Source of the DNA: Thermoplasmatota archaeon
Lineage (GTDB): Archaea > Thermoplasmatota > Thermoplasmata > Thermoplasmatales > Thermoplasmataceae
DNA: 64,000 nucleotides
Assembly: GCA_023379355.1 (NCBI GenBank)
Contig: JAMCUD010000042.1
Span: 87,805-151,804, forward strand
Direction of reading: 5' to 3'
Shown: positions 26,579 through 35,089 of the stretch, piece by piece
Layout of the letters: each line of letters starts with the position of its first letter
Position numbering within the stretch: the first letter of the stretch is position 1
Notes under the pieces: generated by a model
Database searches by the model: none
Told to the model about the DNA's origin: nothing
Seen by the model: the letters and a program-made list of their open reading frames with translations, nothing else
Made by a program: the position numbers and the translations under genes

Positions 26579-27217
26579 ATGGACAATATTAATCAAAAGG
26601 CAGACGAACTTAATCTAATAAAGAAAATTGTAATAGTATTGCTTGAGGTTCCAGTTTTTTTATCTTTCATTCTTTTTTTTGATTTTTCCTGGCTTTTTAC
26701 CTTCTATATTTACGTAACTCCTTTCCTTCTCATAGCCATAATCTATCTTGCGAGGAAGCGCATACATGTTGAAAGAAATTTTTTATCCAAAGATTTTTTT
26801 GTTTTCCTGGGGATACTGTTTCTATGGCTCTATGTTTACGCCTTGATGAAGCAATCCACCCTTTATGTTCTTTCCATTGTTTATTATCCAGCTTTTCTTG
26901 AAGAATTAAACTTCAGATACATTATCCCAGAGCTGCTTTCCGGAAAGACCGGAATGGGAAAGGCAATAATAATTCAGTCTGTCCTGTACATGATTTTCTA
27001 TGCAGGACTCCCAATCTTGAAGCCAGGATCATATCCCGGAATATATGAGTACATTTTCTTTTTTGACAACTTTGTGATGTCCATTTTTTATGGCTCAATA
27101 TACTACCTTAGAGAGAGTATTTACCTTGATGTAACCCTGCACATGTCCTTTTATCTTATAGAACTCTTCCTGACCCCGGCGACTGCATGGATTGCAACTG
27201 TTCTAGCTCCTGTTTAG
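26579..27217 (+). CDS. CPBP-family (CAAX protease-like) membrane protein
   Basis: A 212-residue polytopic protein with about six helices. The E-E-L-N-F-R motif (Glu108, Glu109, Arg113) matches the E-E-x3-R signature of CPBP intramembrane glutamic proteases. A histidine lies in the later helix L-H-M-S-F-Y. The family includes prenyl-protein proteases and bacteriocin-immunity-type proteins. The gene starts 49 nt after ctaB and probably ends the oxidase operon. A role in maturation of operon products is possible but unproved. It ends convergently, overlapping the thioesterase gene by 4 nt. Confidence 0.75.
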   Translation: MDNINQKADELNLIKKIVIVLLEVPVFLSFILFFDFSWLFTFYIYVTPFLLIAIIYLARKRIHVERNFLSKDFFVFLGILFLWLYVYALMKQSTLYVLSIVYYPAFLEELNFRYIIPELLSGKTGMGKAIIIQSVLYMIFYAGLPILKPGSYPGIYEYIFFFDNFVMSIFYGSIYYLRESIYLDVTLHMSFYLIELFLTPATAWIATVLAPV

Positions 27218-27597
27218 GAGAGGAAGACCTTTTTCCAGCTTTCAGGAACCTTAATCGTGTTCCCGGATTCGTCTATACAGACAGCTATAATAAGTCCCTG
27301 CGCACATATTTCGCCAGATTTCTCCCTGATGGTGCTTAAAAATGTTATGCTCTTGTTTCCTATCCTTTCCACTTCTGTTTCTAGAACAGGATCGTCCTGG
27401 ATTAGCAGTGGTCTTTTATAATCTATTTCAGCATGTGCAATAACTATCCCTACTTTAGCCGCGTCAAATTTTTCTGAAACCATTTTTAAGAATTCTATCC
27501 GTCCGAGTTCAAAATAGGTGAGGAAAACAGCATTGTTGACATGGCCCAGTGTATCCAGGTCGCCGTATCTGATCTGCAATCTGATAGAATTTTTCAT
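27214..27597 (-). CDS. 4-hydroxybenzoyl-CoA thioesterase family (hot-dog fold) acyl-CoA thioesterase
   Basis: A 127-residue hot-dog-fold thioesterase (YbgC/FadM type). The N-terminal R-Y-G-D-L-D-T-L-G-H-V-N-N-A motif contains the catalytic Asp15. Such enzymes hydrolyse acyl-CoA or other thioesters. It is the last gene of a three-gene minus-strand operon behind a CoxG-like protein and a degenerate hydrolase-like protein. Its ATG overlaps the stop of the upstream gene by 4 nt (ATGA). The natural substrate cannot be told. Confidence 0.87.
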   Translation of the reverse strand: MKNSIRLQIRYGDLDTLGHVNNAVFLTYFELGRIEFLKMVSEKFDAAKVGIVIAHAEIDYKRPLLIQDDPVLETEVERIGNKSITFLSTIREKSGEICAQGLIIAVCIDESGNTIKVPESWKKVFLS

Positions 27598-28073
27598 AAT
27601 TCAGCCTCCTCCAGGAATTTCTTTGTGATTCTGGCAATAGATTCTACTTTCCTAGGCAAATTGCTTTCATTGCAATTATGCATTATCTTCATGGCGGACC
27701 CGGAAATCAGGTCGTGAAAAGAAGTAGATGCTGAATCGAAGTAATCATCTTCTTTGCAGGAAATCACCAGTACCCTGTTATTCAGGAGGTACAGTTTGCC
27801 CTTCAATACAGATGAGATCTCCGGGTTTATTAGTATAACTGCTTTTCCCGATACCCTCTTTTTTAGAGCTTCAAGCCGGAGGGATGCTTTTTTTATAAGA
27901 ATAAGCACGCTGTTGTGCATGAGGTTTTCAAGTTCTTCGGCCCCATTTCCAGCAAGCAGGGAGACCATCAAATTGGAATCCAGACTGTTGAGGGCTTTTG
28001 CAATTTTATCCCCGAAATGTTCATCAATACCTTCCGAAATAATTGAAACTTTAAAGGGCTCACTATCTGACAT
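27594..28073 (-). CDS. uncharacterised protein, possibly a degenerate alpha/beta-hydrolase
   Basis: A 159-residue soluble protein with no motif I can name with confidence. Its C-terminal half (V-L-V-I-S-C-K-E-D-D-Y-F-D, then L-I-S-G-S-A, then S-I-A-R-I-T-K-K-F-L-E) follows the pattern of the last strands and helices of alpha/beta-hydrolases. The nucleophile elbow is not visible (A-G-N-G-A in its place), and the usual His is replaced near N-C-N-E-S-N. The length is well below a normal hydrolase. It lies between CoxG-like and thioesterase genes, with a 4-nt overlap to the latter. It may be a non-catalytic relative. Confidence 0.55.
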   Translation of the reverse strand: MSDSEPFKVSIISEGIDEHFGDKIAKALNSLDSNLMVSLLAGNGAEELENLMHNSVLILIKKASLRLEALKKRVSGKAVILINPEISSVLKGKLYLLNNRVLVISCKEDDYFDSASTSFHDLISGSAMKIMHNCNESNLPRKVESIARITKKFLEEAEL

Positions 28074-28087
28074 AACAAATCTGGGAA

Positions 28088-28522
28088 TTACTCGAAGTTT
28101 TTCTTGATTCCCTCAAACAATTCAGTGATTATCTTTTCAGCCTGTCTTCCAATCATGCGCTGACCCAGTGAAGCTATTTTTCCGCCAACTTTCGCATCGG
28201 CTTTCCACTCCATGGAGGTATTTCCATTATCCTCTGTCAGGTTAATGGTTGCTTCAAGATCCAGAGTTCCGCCAAGTCCCTGGCCATTGCCGGTGATCTT
28301 GGCATATTTTGGCGCTTCCTTCTCAACAACCTTCATGTTGATCTTGAAGTCACCCTTAATAAATGCTACCCCGGCCCGAACTACAACATTAAACTCATCC
28401 GGTGACAACACAGACAACTCCTTGAAACCAGGAATGCAGGAACCCAACTTATGCGGGTCCAGAATAAACTTATATACCTCAGATGCGGGTGCCTTCGCAG
28501 TGAATGTTCCATTGAAATCCAT
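28088..28522 (-). CDS. CoxG-like SRPBCC domain protein
   Basis: A 144-residue START/Bet v1-fold protein of the carbon monoxide dehydrogenase subunit G type. Features are M-D-F-N-G-T-F at the start, a P-H-K-L-G-S-C-I-P-G turn and a long C-terminal helix (R-M-I-G-R-Q-A-E-K-I-I). CoxG relatives recruit or bind lipophilic ligands and assist molybdenum hydroxylases, but no such hydroxylase is in the window. It leads the operon with the hydrolase-like and thioesterase genes. A minus-strand TATA-like run (gctttaagc) lies about 30 nt upstream of its ATG. Confidence 0.85.
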   Translation of the reverse strand: MDFNGTFTAKAPASEVYKFILDPHKLGSCIPGFKELSVLSPDEFNVVVRAGVAFIKGDFKINMKVVEKEAPKYAKITGNGQGLGGTLDLEATINLTEDNGNTSMEWKADAKVGGKIASLGQRMIGRQAEKIITELFEGIKKNFE

Positions 28523-28597
28523 GCTTATCTTCTAAAGATTACAATTTGCTTAAAGCATTTTCCCTTGCAAATAAAAGAACGGCGCATGATGCTTTGG

Positions 28598-28607
28598 TTT
28601 ATTATAT
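28598..28607 (+). promoter_or_regulatory. TATA-like promoter element for rqcH
   Basis: The element tttattatat is centred about 25 nt before a TTG at 28627. This supports that TTG, not the earlier one at 28546, as the start of the NFACT protein. Confidence 0.55.
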
Positions 28608-28626
28608 CTTGTTTGATTTCACATTA

Positions 28627-30468
28627 TTGGATTCAAGACAATCATCTCTGGACATCTATGCTTTCATAAAAATTTATGAGAAAGACCTTGTCGGGGCATT
28701 TATAAAAAAAGTATATGATCTCTCCGGAGGCAGATTTGTATTCCAGATATCCGGCCCAAACAAGGATCATCGATTTATATTGCTGGATCTGAAGAAGGGT
28801 GTTGTTTTCATGGATGTTGATCGTCCCACTGAAGCTTCATCCCTTGCAATGATGCTCAGGAAACAATTATCAGAGAGAAAGATCACTGGGCTGTCGCAAC
28901 CGAATTTCGATCGCGTTTTATGCTTTTCACTTTCCTCAGGTCAGGAGTGCATATTGGAAATGTTTCGGGACGGAAACCTCATCCTGACAGATAGGAACCA
29001 GATAGAGTTCGCCTTGTATCCAAGGGAATGGAAAAACAGAAAGGTAATAAAGGGAGAAAGGTACATACCTCCTGCTTCACAGAACCCGATTGAATTGGAC
29101 TCAAAAGGAATTCAGGAAGTGGTGTCGAAAAGCAAAGGTAGTATTGTACAGACACTTGCGACGCGTCTTAATTTTGGCGGAGACCTTGCAGAGGAAGTAT
29201 GTTTCAGGTCCTCTATCAGTAAGGATCAGAAATCAATAACCTACGAGGAGAGTTCTCTGATACTTCTCAACTTTAGGAACTGCCTGAAGGAGAGTGAAGC
29301 AAATTTTGCCTACGAATATACTGAACCAGTCATGATCTCCCCCATACAGATGAAGCATCTGCATGAAAAGCCTACGGTTTTCAACGACTTCAATGAAGGC
29401 CTCAAAGGATTCTGGTCAAAACAGACTGGTGAAAAATCCACAGAGGAATCTCCCATTGCACGAAGAATAAAGTCAATGAAGAGAAGTATTGAGGAATTCG
29501 AGAAAAGATCGGCACGATCCAGGTCAATCGGAATGCTGATGCGACAGAATCTCAAGGATTTCGACAGAGTAATCGAGTTCGTCAGAAGCCATAATTCCTC
29601 ACTCCAAGATCTTCCATTAAAATTCAAGGAGTATACCATAACGGCGTTAGACCTGGCGCAAAAGAGGTTTACATTGTTGGTCGGTGAGGAAGATTTTGAG
29701 CTGGATTTCATGTCCACCGCAGGACAGAACATGGACAATTATTTCCTGGATTCGAAAACCTATAGGGAAAAAATAGCGGGTGCACTCAGGGCTATCGAGG
29801 AATCTAGTAAAGAAGGTGCTAAGTCATCAAAACCTGTAAGCCGACAGAGACCAAAGGAGTGGTATGAGGTTTACAGGTGGTTCACTTCCAGCGAAGGTTT
29901 CCTGGTGATTTCCGGAAGAGATGCAAAGAGTAATGAGAAGATCGTCAAGAAACACCTCAAGGACAGGGATATTTATGTTCACGCAGATGTATATGGGGCT
30001 CCAAGCACTATAATCAAGGTTGAAGGGGACAATACCCCCGGAGAAGCTACCATTAAGGAAGCTTGTACATTTGCAGTATGCTATTCAAGGGCATGGTCAG
30101 CTGGAATCAGATCCGGTTCTGCCTATTGGGTTCTGCCTTCCCAGGTAAGTAAGACGCCGGAATCCGGAGAGTTTGTATCGACCGGGTCCTGGATTGTGCG
30201 AGGCAAAAGAAATTACCTCTTTAATCTGAACCTTGAGCTTGAGATAGGTAAGGAGAATTTTAAGGGGTTCGAAAGACCTATTGTGCGACCTGCCGAAGGT
30301 GGCTGGGCAAACCTAGATGGCTTCATACGAATATCCTCGGGAAAAGAAAAAAGACTTGAAACTGTTATTCAGATTTCAAAACTGCTTGGTCTGCCGAGAG
30401 ATGAGGTGGAGTCTGTTCTTCCACCTGGGGGCAGCATGATCCTGGATATCAGGCAAGCTTCTGTTTGA
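28627..30468 (+). CDS. rqcH: NFACT family ribosome quality-control protein (RqcH)
   Basis: A ~613-residue archaeal RqcH/Rqc2 relative. The N-terminal NFACT-N domain starts with S-S-L-D-I-Y-A-F, followed by helical and coiled-coil parts (about 285-330). A C-terminal NFACT-R (DUF814) domain follows, with W-Y-E-V-Y-R-W-F and I-S-G-R-D-A-K-S-N-E plus Y-V-H-A-D-V-Y-G-A. RqcH binds stalled large subunits and adds C-terminal alanine tails. I chose TTG 28627 as start because the S-S-L-D-I-Y core follows directly and a TATA box is 25 nt upstream. A TTG at 28546 would add 27 non-conserved residues. It overlaps the 3' end of the PGI/PMI gene by 20 nt. Confidence 0.9.
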   Translation: MDSRQSSLDIYAFIKIYEKDLVGAFIKKVYDLSGGRFVFQISGPNKDHRFILLDLKKGVVFMDVDRPTEASSLAMMLRKQLSERKITGLSQPNFDRVLCFSLSSGQECILEMFRDGNLILTDRNQIEFALYPREWKNRKVIKGERYIPPASQNPIELDSKGIQEVVSKSKGSIVQTLATRLNFGGDLAEEVCFRSSISKDQKSITYEESSLILLNFRNCLKESEANFAYEYTEPVMISPIQMKHLHEKPTVFNDFNEGLKGFWSKQTGEKSTEESPIARRIKSMKRSIEEFEKRSARSRSIGMLMRQNLKDFDRVIEFVRSHNSSLQDLPLKFKEYTITALDLAQKRFTLLVGEEDFELDFMSTAGQNMDNYFLDSKTYREKIAGALRAIEESSKEGAKSSKPVSRQRPKEWYEVYRWFTSSEGFLVISGRDAKSNEKIVKKHLKDRDIYVHADVYGAPSTIIKVEGDNTPGEATIKEACTFAVCYSRAWSAGIRSGSAYWVLPSQVSKTPESGEFVSTGSWIVRGKRNYLFNLNLELEIGKENFKGFERPIVRPAEGGWANLDGFIRISSGKEKRLETVIQISKLLGLPRDEVESVLPPGGSMILDIRQASV

Positions 30469-31369
30469 GCTCTTCGATCAGGGACACATCCATGGGGTCC
30501 ATTTTTCTTAGATCAGCCAGATAATAGGTCAGGTAATCCCCACAGTGAATCATGTAAAGAATTTTTTCAAGCAGGCTATCCCCTTTATCAGGAATATTAT
30601 GGAAAGTCCTTCCAGTGATCTCTGAGGTTATTTCGATTCTTTTCTTCACACGACTATTATCAGGGTTGCCCAATGTAATAAAGAAAAATCTGTCCATTGA
30701 GAAGCTTGCTTTCAGGGACATTGTCTCGTTGTGATTCAGTTCGGGAAAGGTACTGTTTACCGCCATTATTTTTGCATTTTCGTTAAATTGAGTCCTCCAC
30801 CTGTAGGCTGTCCACACATAAGGGGAATAGCCAAGTATCCATGGTATGGCTGATTTCTGGGCTATCAGAATAGCAGTATCCTTCAGGAATGTGTTTTCCC
30901 TCTCCAGTTCTCTCAGAATTTTCATTGCAGACGATATCTGTTTCTCTTCCGGTTTTACAAATGTCTTAAGGAGGGGTGACAGCATATAACCAAGAGCGTT
31001 CCTTGGTTGCATACCTTGGGGCACCTTGAAAACATTTTCAGCGAGGCTCTCCAATTCTCCCCCAGAGGTAATGGCAAGAACCCGGCTTCCTCTTTTAATG
31101 GCGGATTTAGCTGTCTGGATAGTTTCCTCAGTGTTTCCAGAATAGCTGATGGCAATAAACAGTGTATTCCGATCACAGTAGCCTGGGATTTCATAATCGG
31201 AGATCACCTGTACTGGGACTTCGCTATAAAATTCTGAAAAAATCCTCCCAACAATACCTGAACCGCCCATTCCGGATATAATTATGTTGTCGAATTTTCC
31301 ATCAATTTCAAAACTCTTGCCGTAATCAATCTGCTTTGAAAATGTCTCAAGCTGTTCCCTAAAATTCAT
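30449..31369 (-). CDS. bifunctional phosphoglucose/phosphomannose isomerase
   Basis: A 306-residue SIS-domain isomerase of the archaeal PGI/PMI family. Sugar-phosphate binding segments are G-M-G-G-S-G-I-V-G near residue 33 and S-Y-S-G-N-T-E-E-T near residue 75. The later F-P-E-L-N-H-N-E motif carries the catalytic Glu and His. It interconverts glucose-6-P, mannose-6-P and fructose-6-P, linking gluconeogenesis (FBPA/P in this window) to glycan precursors. It is preceded 36 nt upstream by a 30-codon membrane peptide gene that has a strong promoter, so both may share one mRNA. Confidence 0.93.
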   Translation of the reverse strand: MNFREQLETFSKQIDYGKSFEIDGKFDNIIISGMGGSGIVGRIFSEFYSEVPVQVISDYEIPGYCDRNTLFIAISYSGNTEETIQTAKSAIKRGSRVLAITSGGELESLAENVFKVPQGMQPRNALGYMLSPLLKTFVKPEEKQISSAMKILRELERENTFLKDTAILIAQKSAIPWILGYSPYVWTAYRWRTQFNENAKIMAVNSTFPELNHNETMSLKASFSMDRFFFITLGNPDNSRVKKRIEITSEITGRTFHNIPDKGDSLLEKILYMIHCGDYLTYYLADLRKMDPMDVSLIEELKQKLA

Positions 31370-31405
31370 AATTCAAAAACGTACTTCGAGTATTCAATCT
31401 TTCCT

Positions 31406-31498
31406 TTAAAAAGGTCTAAGAAGAACCATATAGCCAAACAAACAGGTTACTGCCAGTGAAATTCCAACACCAATTTTTATAGCCATCTGGGAATCCAT
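31406..31498 (-). CDS. 30-residue single-helix membrane peptide
   Basis: A very short frame encoding M-D-S-Q-M-A-I-K, one continuous hydrophobic helix (about residues 7-26), and a basic end L-L-R-P-F. An excellent TATA-like box (aatatataac in 31517-31526, read on the minus strand as gttatatatt) lies 23 nt before its ATG, as for leaderless genes. This argues for a real product rather than chance. It runs ahead of the PGI/PMI gene, 36 nt downstream. The sequence fits no family I know. It could be a small membrane-protein regulator or subunit. Confidence 0.55.
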   Translation of the reverse strand: MDSQMAIKIGVGISLAVTCLFGYMVLLRPF

Positions 31499-31516
31499 GA
31501 TTAGATATGCGTAAAG

Positions 31517-31526
31517 AATATATAAC
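31517..31526 (-). promoter_or_regulatory. strong TATA-like element for the 30-residue peptide and PGI/PMI
   Basis: On the minus strand gttatatatt is centred 23 nt upstream of the ATG at 31498. It is the nearest convincing promoter for the PGI/PMI gene as well. Confidence 0.6.
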
Positions 31527-31659
31527 ATTTCCAACCTGCTTTGGTTCTTTCCTTTGCCAAACTGACCCCACTAACCAATATTTCTCTCGAGGGATTCATA
31601 CAAATGTATTTATTTCCATAGGCATTGTCGGAGAGAAATAGGGATCAGACCAAAAGTCC

Positions 31660-31699
31660 CTTATAAGCTGTAATGATACAGAGTAATAAAGTTAGGTGA
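31660..31699 (+). promoter_or_regulatory. promoter and ribosome-binding site of the EF-1alpha operon
   Basis: A TATA-like cttataag (31660-31667) is followed by a ~20-nt leader that contains the ribosome site aggtga (31694-31699), 7 nt before the ATG at 31706. Unlike many genes here, this one has a true leader. Confidence 0.6.
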
Positions 31700-31705
31700 A
31701 AGCAG

Positions 31706-32980
31706 ATGGCAACACAGAAACCACATGTTAATCTGGTTACGATAGGACACGTCGATCATGGAAAGTCTACACTGGTAGGCAGGCTTCTCTTTGAGCACGG
31801 TGAGATACCGGCCCATATTATTGAGGAGTTCAAGAAGCAGTCAGAAGAAAAGGGAAAGGCAACTTTTGAGTTTGCCTGGGTTATGGATCGTTATAAAGAG
31901 GAGAGGGAGAGAGGAGTCACTATTGATCTTTCTCACAGAAAGTTTGAGACTGACAAATATTACTTTACTCTTATCGACGCTCCCGGTCATAGGGATTTTG
32001 TAAAAAACATGATTACCGGAACAAGCCAGGCAGATGCTGCTATGCTTGTTGTCTCGTCGAGAGACGGTGAGGGTGTTATGGCTCAGACAAGGGAACACGC
32101 TTTCCTTGCAAGAACTCTTGGAGTTCAGCAACTCATTGTCCTTGTAAACAAGATGGATGCTACTCAACCTCCGTTTAGTCAGGCTAGATACGAGGCCGTC
32201 AAGAAGGAGATCGAAGCACTTCTTAAATCCATCGGCTACAAGAATATACCGATCATACCAATAAGTGGATACAAAGGAGACAACATCATTAAGAAATCCG
32301 AGAATCTGAAATGGTACAGCGGACCGACCCTTCTTGAGGCTCTCGATGAGTTGAAGCCCCCAGAGAAGGCAACTAACAAGCCCTTGAGACTTCCAATCCA
32401 GGACGTATATTCCATAACTGGAATAGGGACTGTCCCTGTTGGAAGAATTGAGACTGGATTGCTGAAGGTCGGGGATAAGGTTGTTTTCCTTCCGGCAGAC
32501 AAACAGGGGGAAGTCAAATCAATAGAAATGCACCATGAAAATATGCCTCAAGCCGAACCGGGAGATAACGTAGGGTTCAACGTAAGGGGAATCGCGAAGA
32601 ACGACATAAAGAGAGGAGATGTCTGTGGTCCGGCAAGTTCGCCTCCAACTGTGGCGAAGGCTTTTACTGCACAGGTCGTTGTCCTGAATCACCCCAGTGT
32701 GATTGCCAACGGATACAAGCCGGTGTTCCATATACACACAACACAGGTGGCTTGCAGATTTGAGGAAATACTCAGGACACTCAATCCTAAGGACGGTACA
32801 ACGCTCAAGGATAAGCCTGACTTTATAAAAACCGGGGATATTGCCATAGTTAAGGTAGTTCCGGATCGCCCACTTGTTATTGAGAAGGTATCTGATATAC
32901 CGCAGCTTGGCAGATTTGCTATTAGGGATATGGGTCAGACTGTTGCCGCTGGTCAGTGCATAGAAATAGAAACTAAATAA
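31706..32980 (+). CDS. tuf: translation elongation factor EF-1alpha (EF-Tu homologue)
   Basis: A 424-residue GTPase that delivers aminoacyl-tRNA to the ribosome. G motifs are clear: G-H-V-D-H-G-K-S-T (14-22), the switch region [13 protein letters not shown], and N-K-M-D. Domains II and III follow with normal length. An A-G-G-T-G-A site precedes the ATG. S10 begins 10 nt after the stop, the standard archaeal EF-1alpha-S10 arrangement. Nothing is missing. Confidence 0.98.
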   Translation: MATQKPHVNLVTIGHVDHGKSTLVGRLLFEHGEIPAHIIEEFKKQSEEKGKATFEFAWVMDRYKEERERGVTIDLSHRKFETDKYYFTLIDAPGHRDFVKNMITGTSQADAAMLVVSSRDGEGVMAQTREHAFLARTLGVQQLIVLVNKMDATQPPFSQARYEAVKKEIEALLKSIGYKNIPIIPISGYKGDNIIKKSENLKWYSGPTLLEALDELKPPEKATNKPLRLPIQDVYSITGIGTVPVGRIETGLLKVGDKVVFLPADKQGEVKSIEMHHENMPQAEPGDNVGFNVRGIAKNDIKRGDVCGPASSPPTVAKAFTAQVVVLNHPSVIANGYKPVFHIHTTQVACRFEEILRTLNPKDGTTLKDKPDFIKTGDIAIVKVVPDRPLVIEKVSDIPQLGRFAIRDMGQTVAAGQCIEIETK

Positions 32981-32990
32981 GGTGAATGGT

Positions 32991-33302
32991 ATGGCATCAT
33001 ATAGGGCCAGGATTTCCCTGAGTGGCGCAGAACATAGCATAGTGGATGTAGTTTGTAACGAAATAAAGCAGATCGCGTCAAGGACTGGTGTTGAGCTTCA
33101 TGGCCCCGTACCATTGCCAACAAAACGTCTTGTCGTCCCAGTAAGGAAGAGTCCAGATGGTGAGGGTTCTCCAACATGGGACAGATGGGAAATGAGGGTA
33201 CACAAGAGACTCATAGATGTCGATGCTGACGAAAGAACTTTAAGGCAGCTTATGAGAATCCCCATTCCTGATGGCGTGCAGATAGAAATTCAGATAAAGA
33301 GC
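32991..33302 (+). CDS. rps10: ribosomal protein uS10
   Basis: A ~104-residue small-subunit protein beginning [12 protein letters not shown]. It contains the typical G-P-V-P-L-P-T-K motif and the R-W-E-M-R-V-H-K-R segment. S10 helps assemble the 30S head. I start at the ATG at 32991, which has an AGGTG site just before it, rather than at GTG 32982, which would add three residues. The stop codon ends at about 33305, and a T-rich terminator-like run follows. It is co-transcribed with EF-1alpha. Confidence 0.96.
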
Positions 33303-33338
33303 TGATCTGGAATTCTGAGTCCATTTATATTCCAATAA

Positions 33339-33352
33339 TTTTTATTTTTTTT
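33339..33352 (+). terminator. T-rich terminator-like run after rps10
   Basis: A run rich in T (ttttattttttt-like) lies ~35 nt after the S10 stop. Archaeal termination often uses such T tracts without a hairpin. The call rests on composition and position only. Confidence 0.5.
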
Positions 33353-33491
33353 ACCTTTAAGTATTAAATTATCAATTCCAGAAGTGTGCTCAAAATTTTA
33401 AGAATATGAAGTAGGATTTCAATAAAGCAAAGAACATTGAAGTTTGTTCTGACTAAAGAATAAATAGTAATTTTCAATTTCAAGGATAACA

Positions 33492-35027
33492 TTGAACAGT
33501 TATACCTTGGATGAGAGAGCCATTTCAGTTTTGCAATATAGGCCATCCTTTTTAAAGGGAGTAATTTATGGTTTGCTCTCCCTTTTCTCTATTTATCTAT
33601 TTTTTATTCTTGGATCTGCCCGTGGGGCTATTTTTACTGACCCGGCCCTATCCTCCTCCACCTATCAGCCTTTCCTCATCGCTCTTGTGATACTCTTATT
33701 CATTTTCGTTTTCAATCGCAAAAGACCAATCCTGGCTGCCTATCTTACCGGTATACTGATGGTAGGTTATCTTGGAATAGCAATTTTGGTAGTGCCGGAC
33801 ATTTCACTTATTGTATTTCCGTTGATATCGACCATTCTTATCCTGTTGATGTACAATAGCTTCAATAGCAACTTCAATGGGGGTATGAAACGTATCTGGA
33901 TTGTTTTTGCGGCGATGATCATAATGTTCCTCATAGGCGGAGCAATACGATTCTTTCAGAACGCAGGGGAATATTCCATGCTTGTAGGTTCCATATATGA
34001 TGACGAAAACCCTCTGGGAGTGCCATCTCTTTACTACAACGGCATCGTGTTTTACGGACGTTTTATGGTTGTAACAGTAAGTCTTCCATTAATTGTGTTA
34101 TTTTCAGCATTATCTTCTGTACTTGTTGAAAACTATCTTGGTATATTCAAGGTATCCAGCCTTAACAGATCAGGCACCATCGGTAGCATAGGGAAAACTG
34201 CCAACACTGCTCTTACTGCTTTAAGTTGCCAGTGCGAAGGAATCACCGCAACATTCCCGTCAATAGTTGCCACCCTTCTTTTTGCTGCGGTGATACCTCT
34301 CATCGCGTTGAGCATAGCACTGGTTTCCCTTACAAATGTTCTTCTCTTTAACTATTTCCTGAAGGGGAAAAAAGTCCGTTTCCTGGAAAACACTTGGAAA
34401 CTGACGAAAAGCAGAAAATTCATGTATTTTGATGCGGCTCTCCTGATCTTCATACCAATCGTTACTCTTATTTCCGTATACTATTCTCTGGAGCGGAACC
34501 TGTTGATCCTGTCCCTCATCAATATTTCCATGTTTGTGTATGGCATATTTGTCGTTTATGGCCTTTCTGAAGTTTTTGCCTTAAAATCTAAAATGGGCAG
34601 GTCTTTGCTTTATGTAACCGGTTCCATTTCAACACTGCTCATGTTTATGTGGTATTATCCAGCCCTTACAAATTTAGCTGCTTTCACAACACTTGGTTTC
34701 ATACTCATGTCAGTATTGAGTGTAATCTCAGGAACTCTTGCCGCTGAGGTTTTCAGGTCATTGAAGGACAGGTCAAAAAGGCTTTTTCTCCAGTATCTGA
34801 CCATGATGTTCAGCACACTGGCAATAATTGTGTTTTACCTCACATCCATAAGTCTCGTGGTCATATGGCCTGACTTCGGAGTAGCTGAGCAACTGACATT
34901 CTCACTGGTCTTATGGGGAATTTCTCTCCCCTTCGTATGGATCAGTACCAACATAGCGTTGAATTCAGAATTATCAACTGCAGCTTCCTATCAGGGGTTA
35001 ATTCATGGAGAAAATCCCAGCCAGTGA
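33492..35027 (+). CDS. large polytopic membrane protein of unknown function
   Basis: A 511-residue protein with about 12-14 hydrophobic helices. It has no carrier signature I recognise. A notable polar loop holds the motif S-C-Q-C-E-G-I-T-A-T-F-P-S near residue 240, with two Cys and an acidic residue, which could bind a metal or form a disulfide. The most likely start is TTG 33492. A TATA-like run (gaataaatag, ~33460-33469) lies about 27 nt upstream. The SDR gene starts 62 nt after its stop. Transport or membrane assembly are both possible, and neither is shown. Confidence 0.6.
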   Translation: MNSYTLDERAISVLQYRPSFLKGVIYGLLSLFSIYLFFILGSARGAIFTDPALSSSTYQPFLIALVILLFIFVFNRKRPILAAYLTGILMVGYLGIAILVVPDISLIVFPLISTILILLMYNSFNSNFNGGMKRIWIVFAAMIIMFLIGGAIRFFQNAGEYSMLVGSIYDDENPLGVPSLYYNGIVFYGRFMVVTVSLPLIVLFSALSSVLVENYLGIFKVSSLNRSGTIGSIGKTANTALTALSCQCEGITATFPSIVATLLFAAVIPLIALSIALVSLTNVLLFNYFLKGKKVRFLENTWKLTKSRKFMYFDAALLIFIPIVTLISVYYSLERNLLILSLINISMFVYGIFVVYGLSEVFALKSKMGRSLLYVTGSISTLLMFMWYYPALTNLAAFTTLGFILMSVLSVISGTLAAEVFRSLKDRSKRLFLQYLTMMFSTLAIIVFYLTSISLVVIWPDFGVAEQLTFSLVLWGISLPFVWISTNIALNSELSTAASYQGLIHGENPSQ

Positions 35028-35089
35028 TTAGTATTTGGCTTGAGGATGTAAACAGCAATCAAGAAATATGGAATACTGATCTGATGGGT

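Larger units (their letters stand above)
31499..31705. other. divergent intergenic region before EF-1alpha
   Basis: It contains the minus-strand promoter of the peptide/PGI operon, an 8-bp inverted repeat (TTTCTCTC at 31581-31588 and GAGAGAAA at 31631-31638) with a small atacaaatgtat hairpin inside, and the EF-1alpha promoter. No further gene was seen. Confidence 0.5.
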
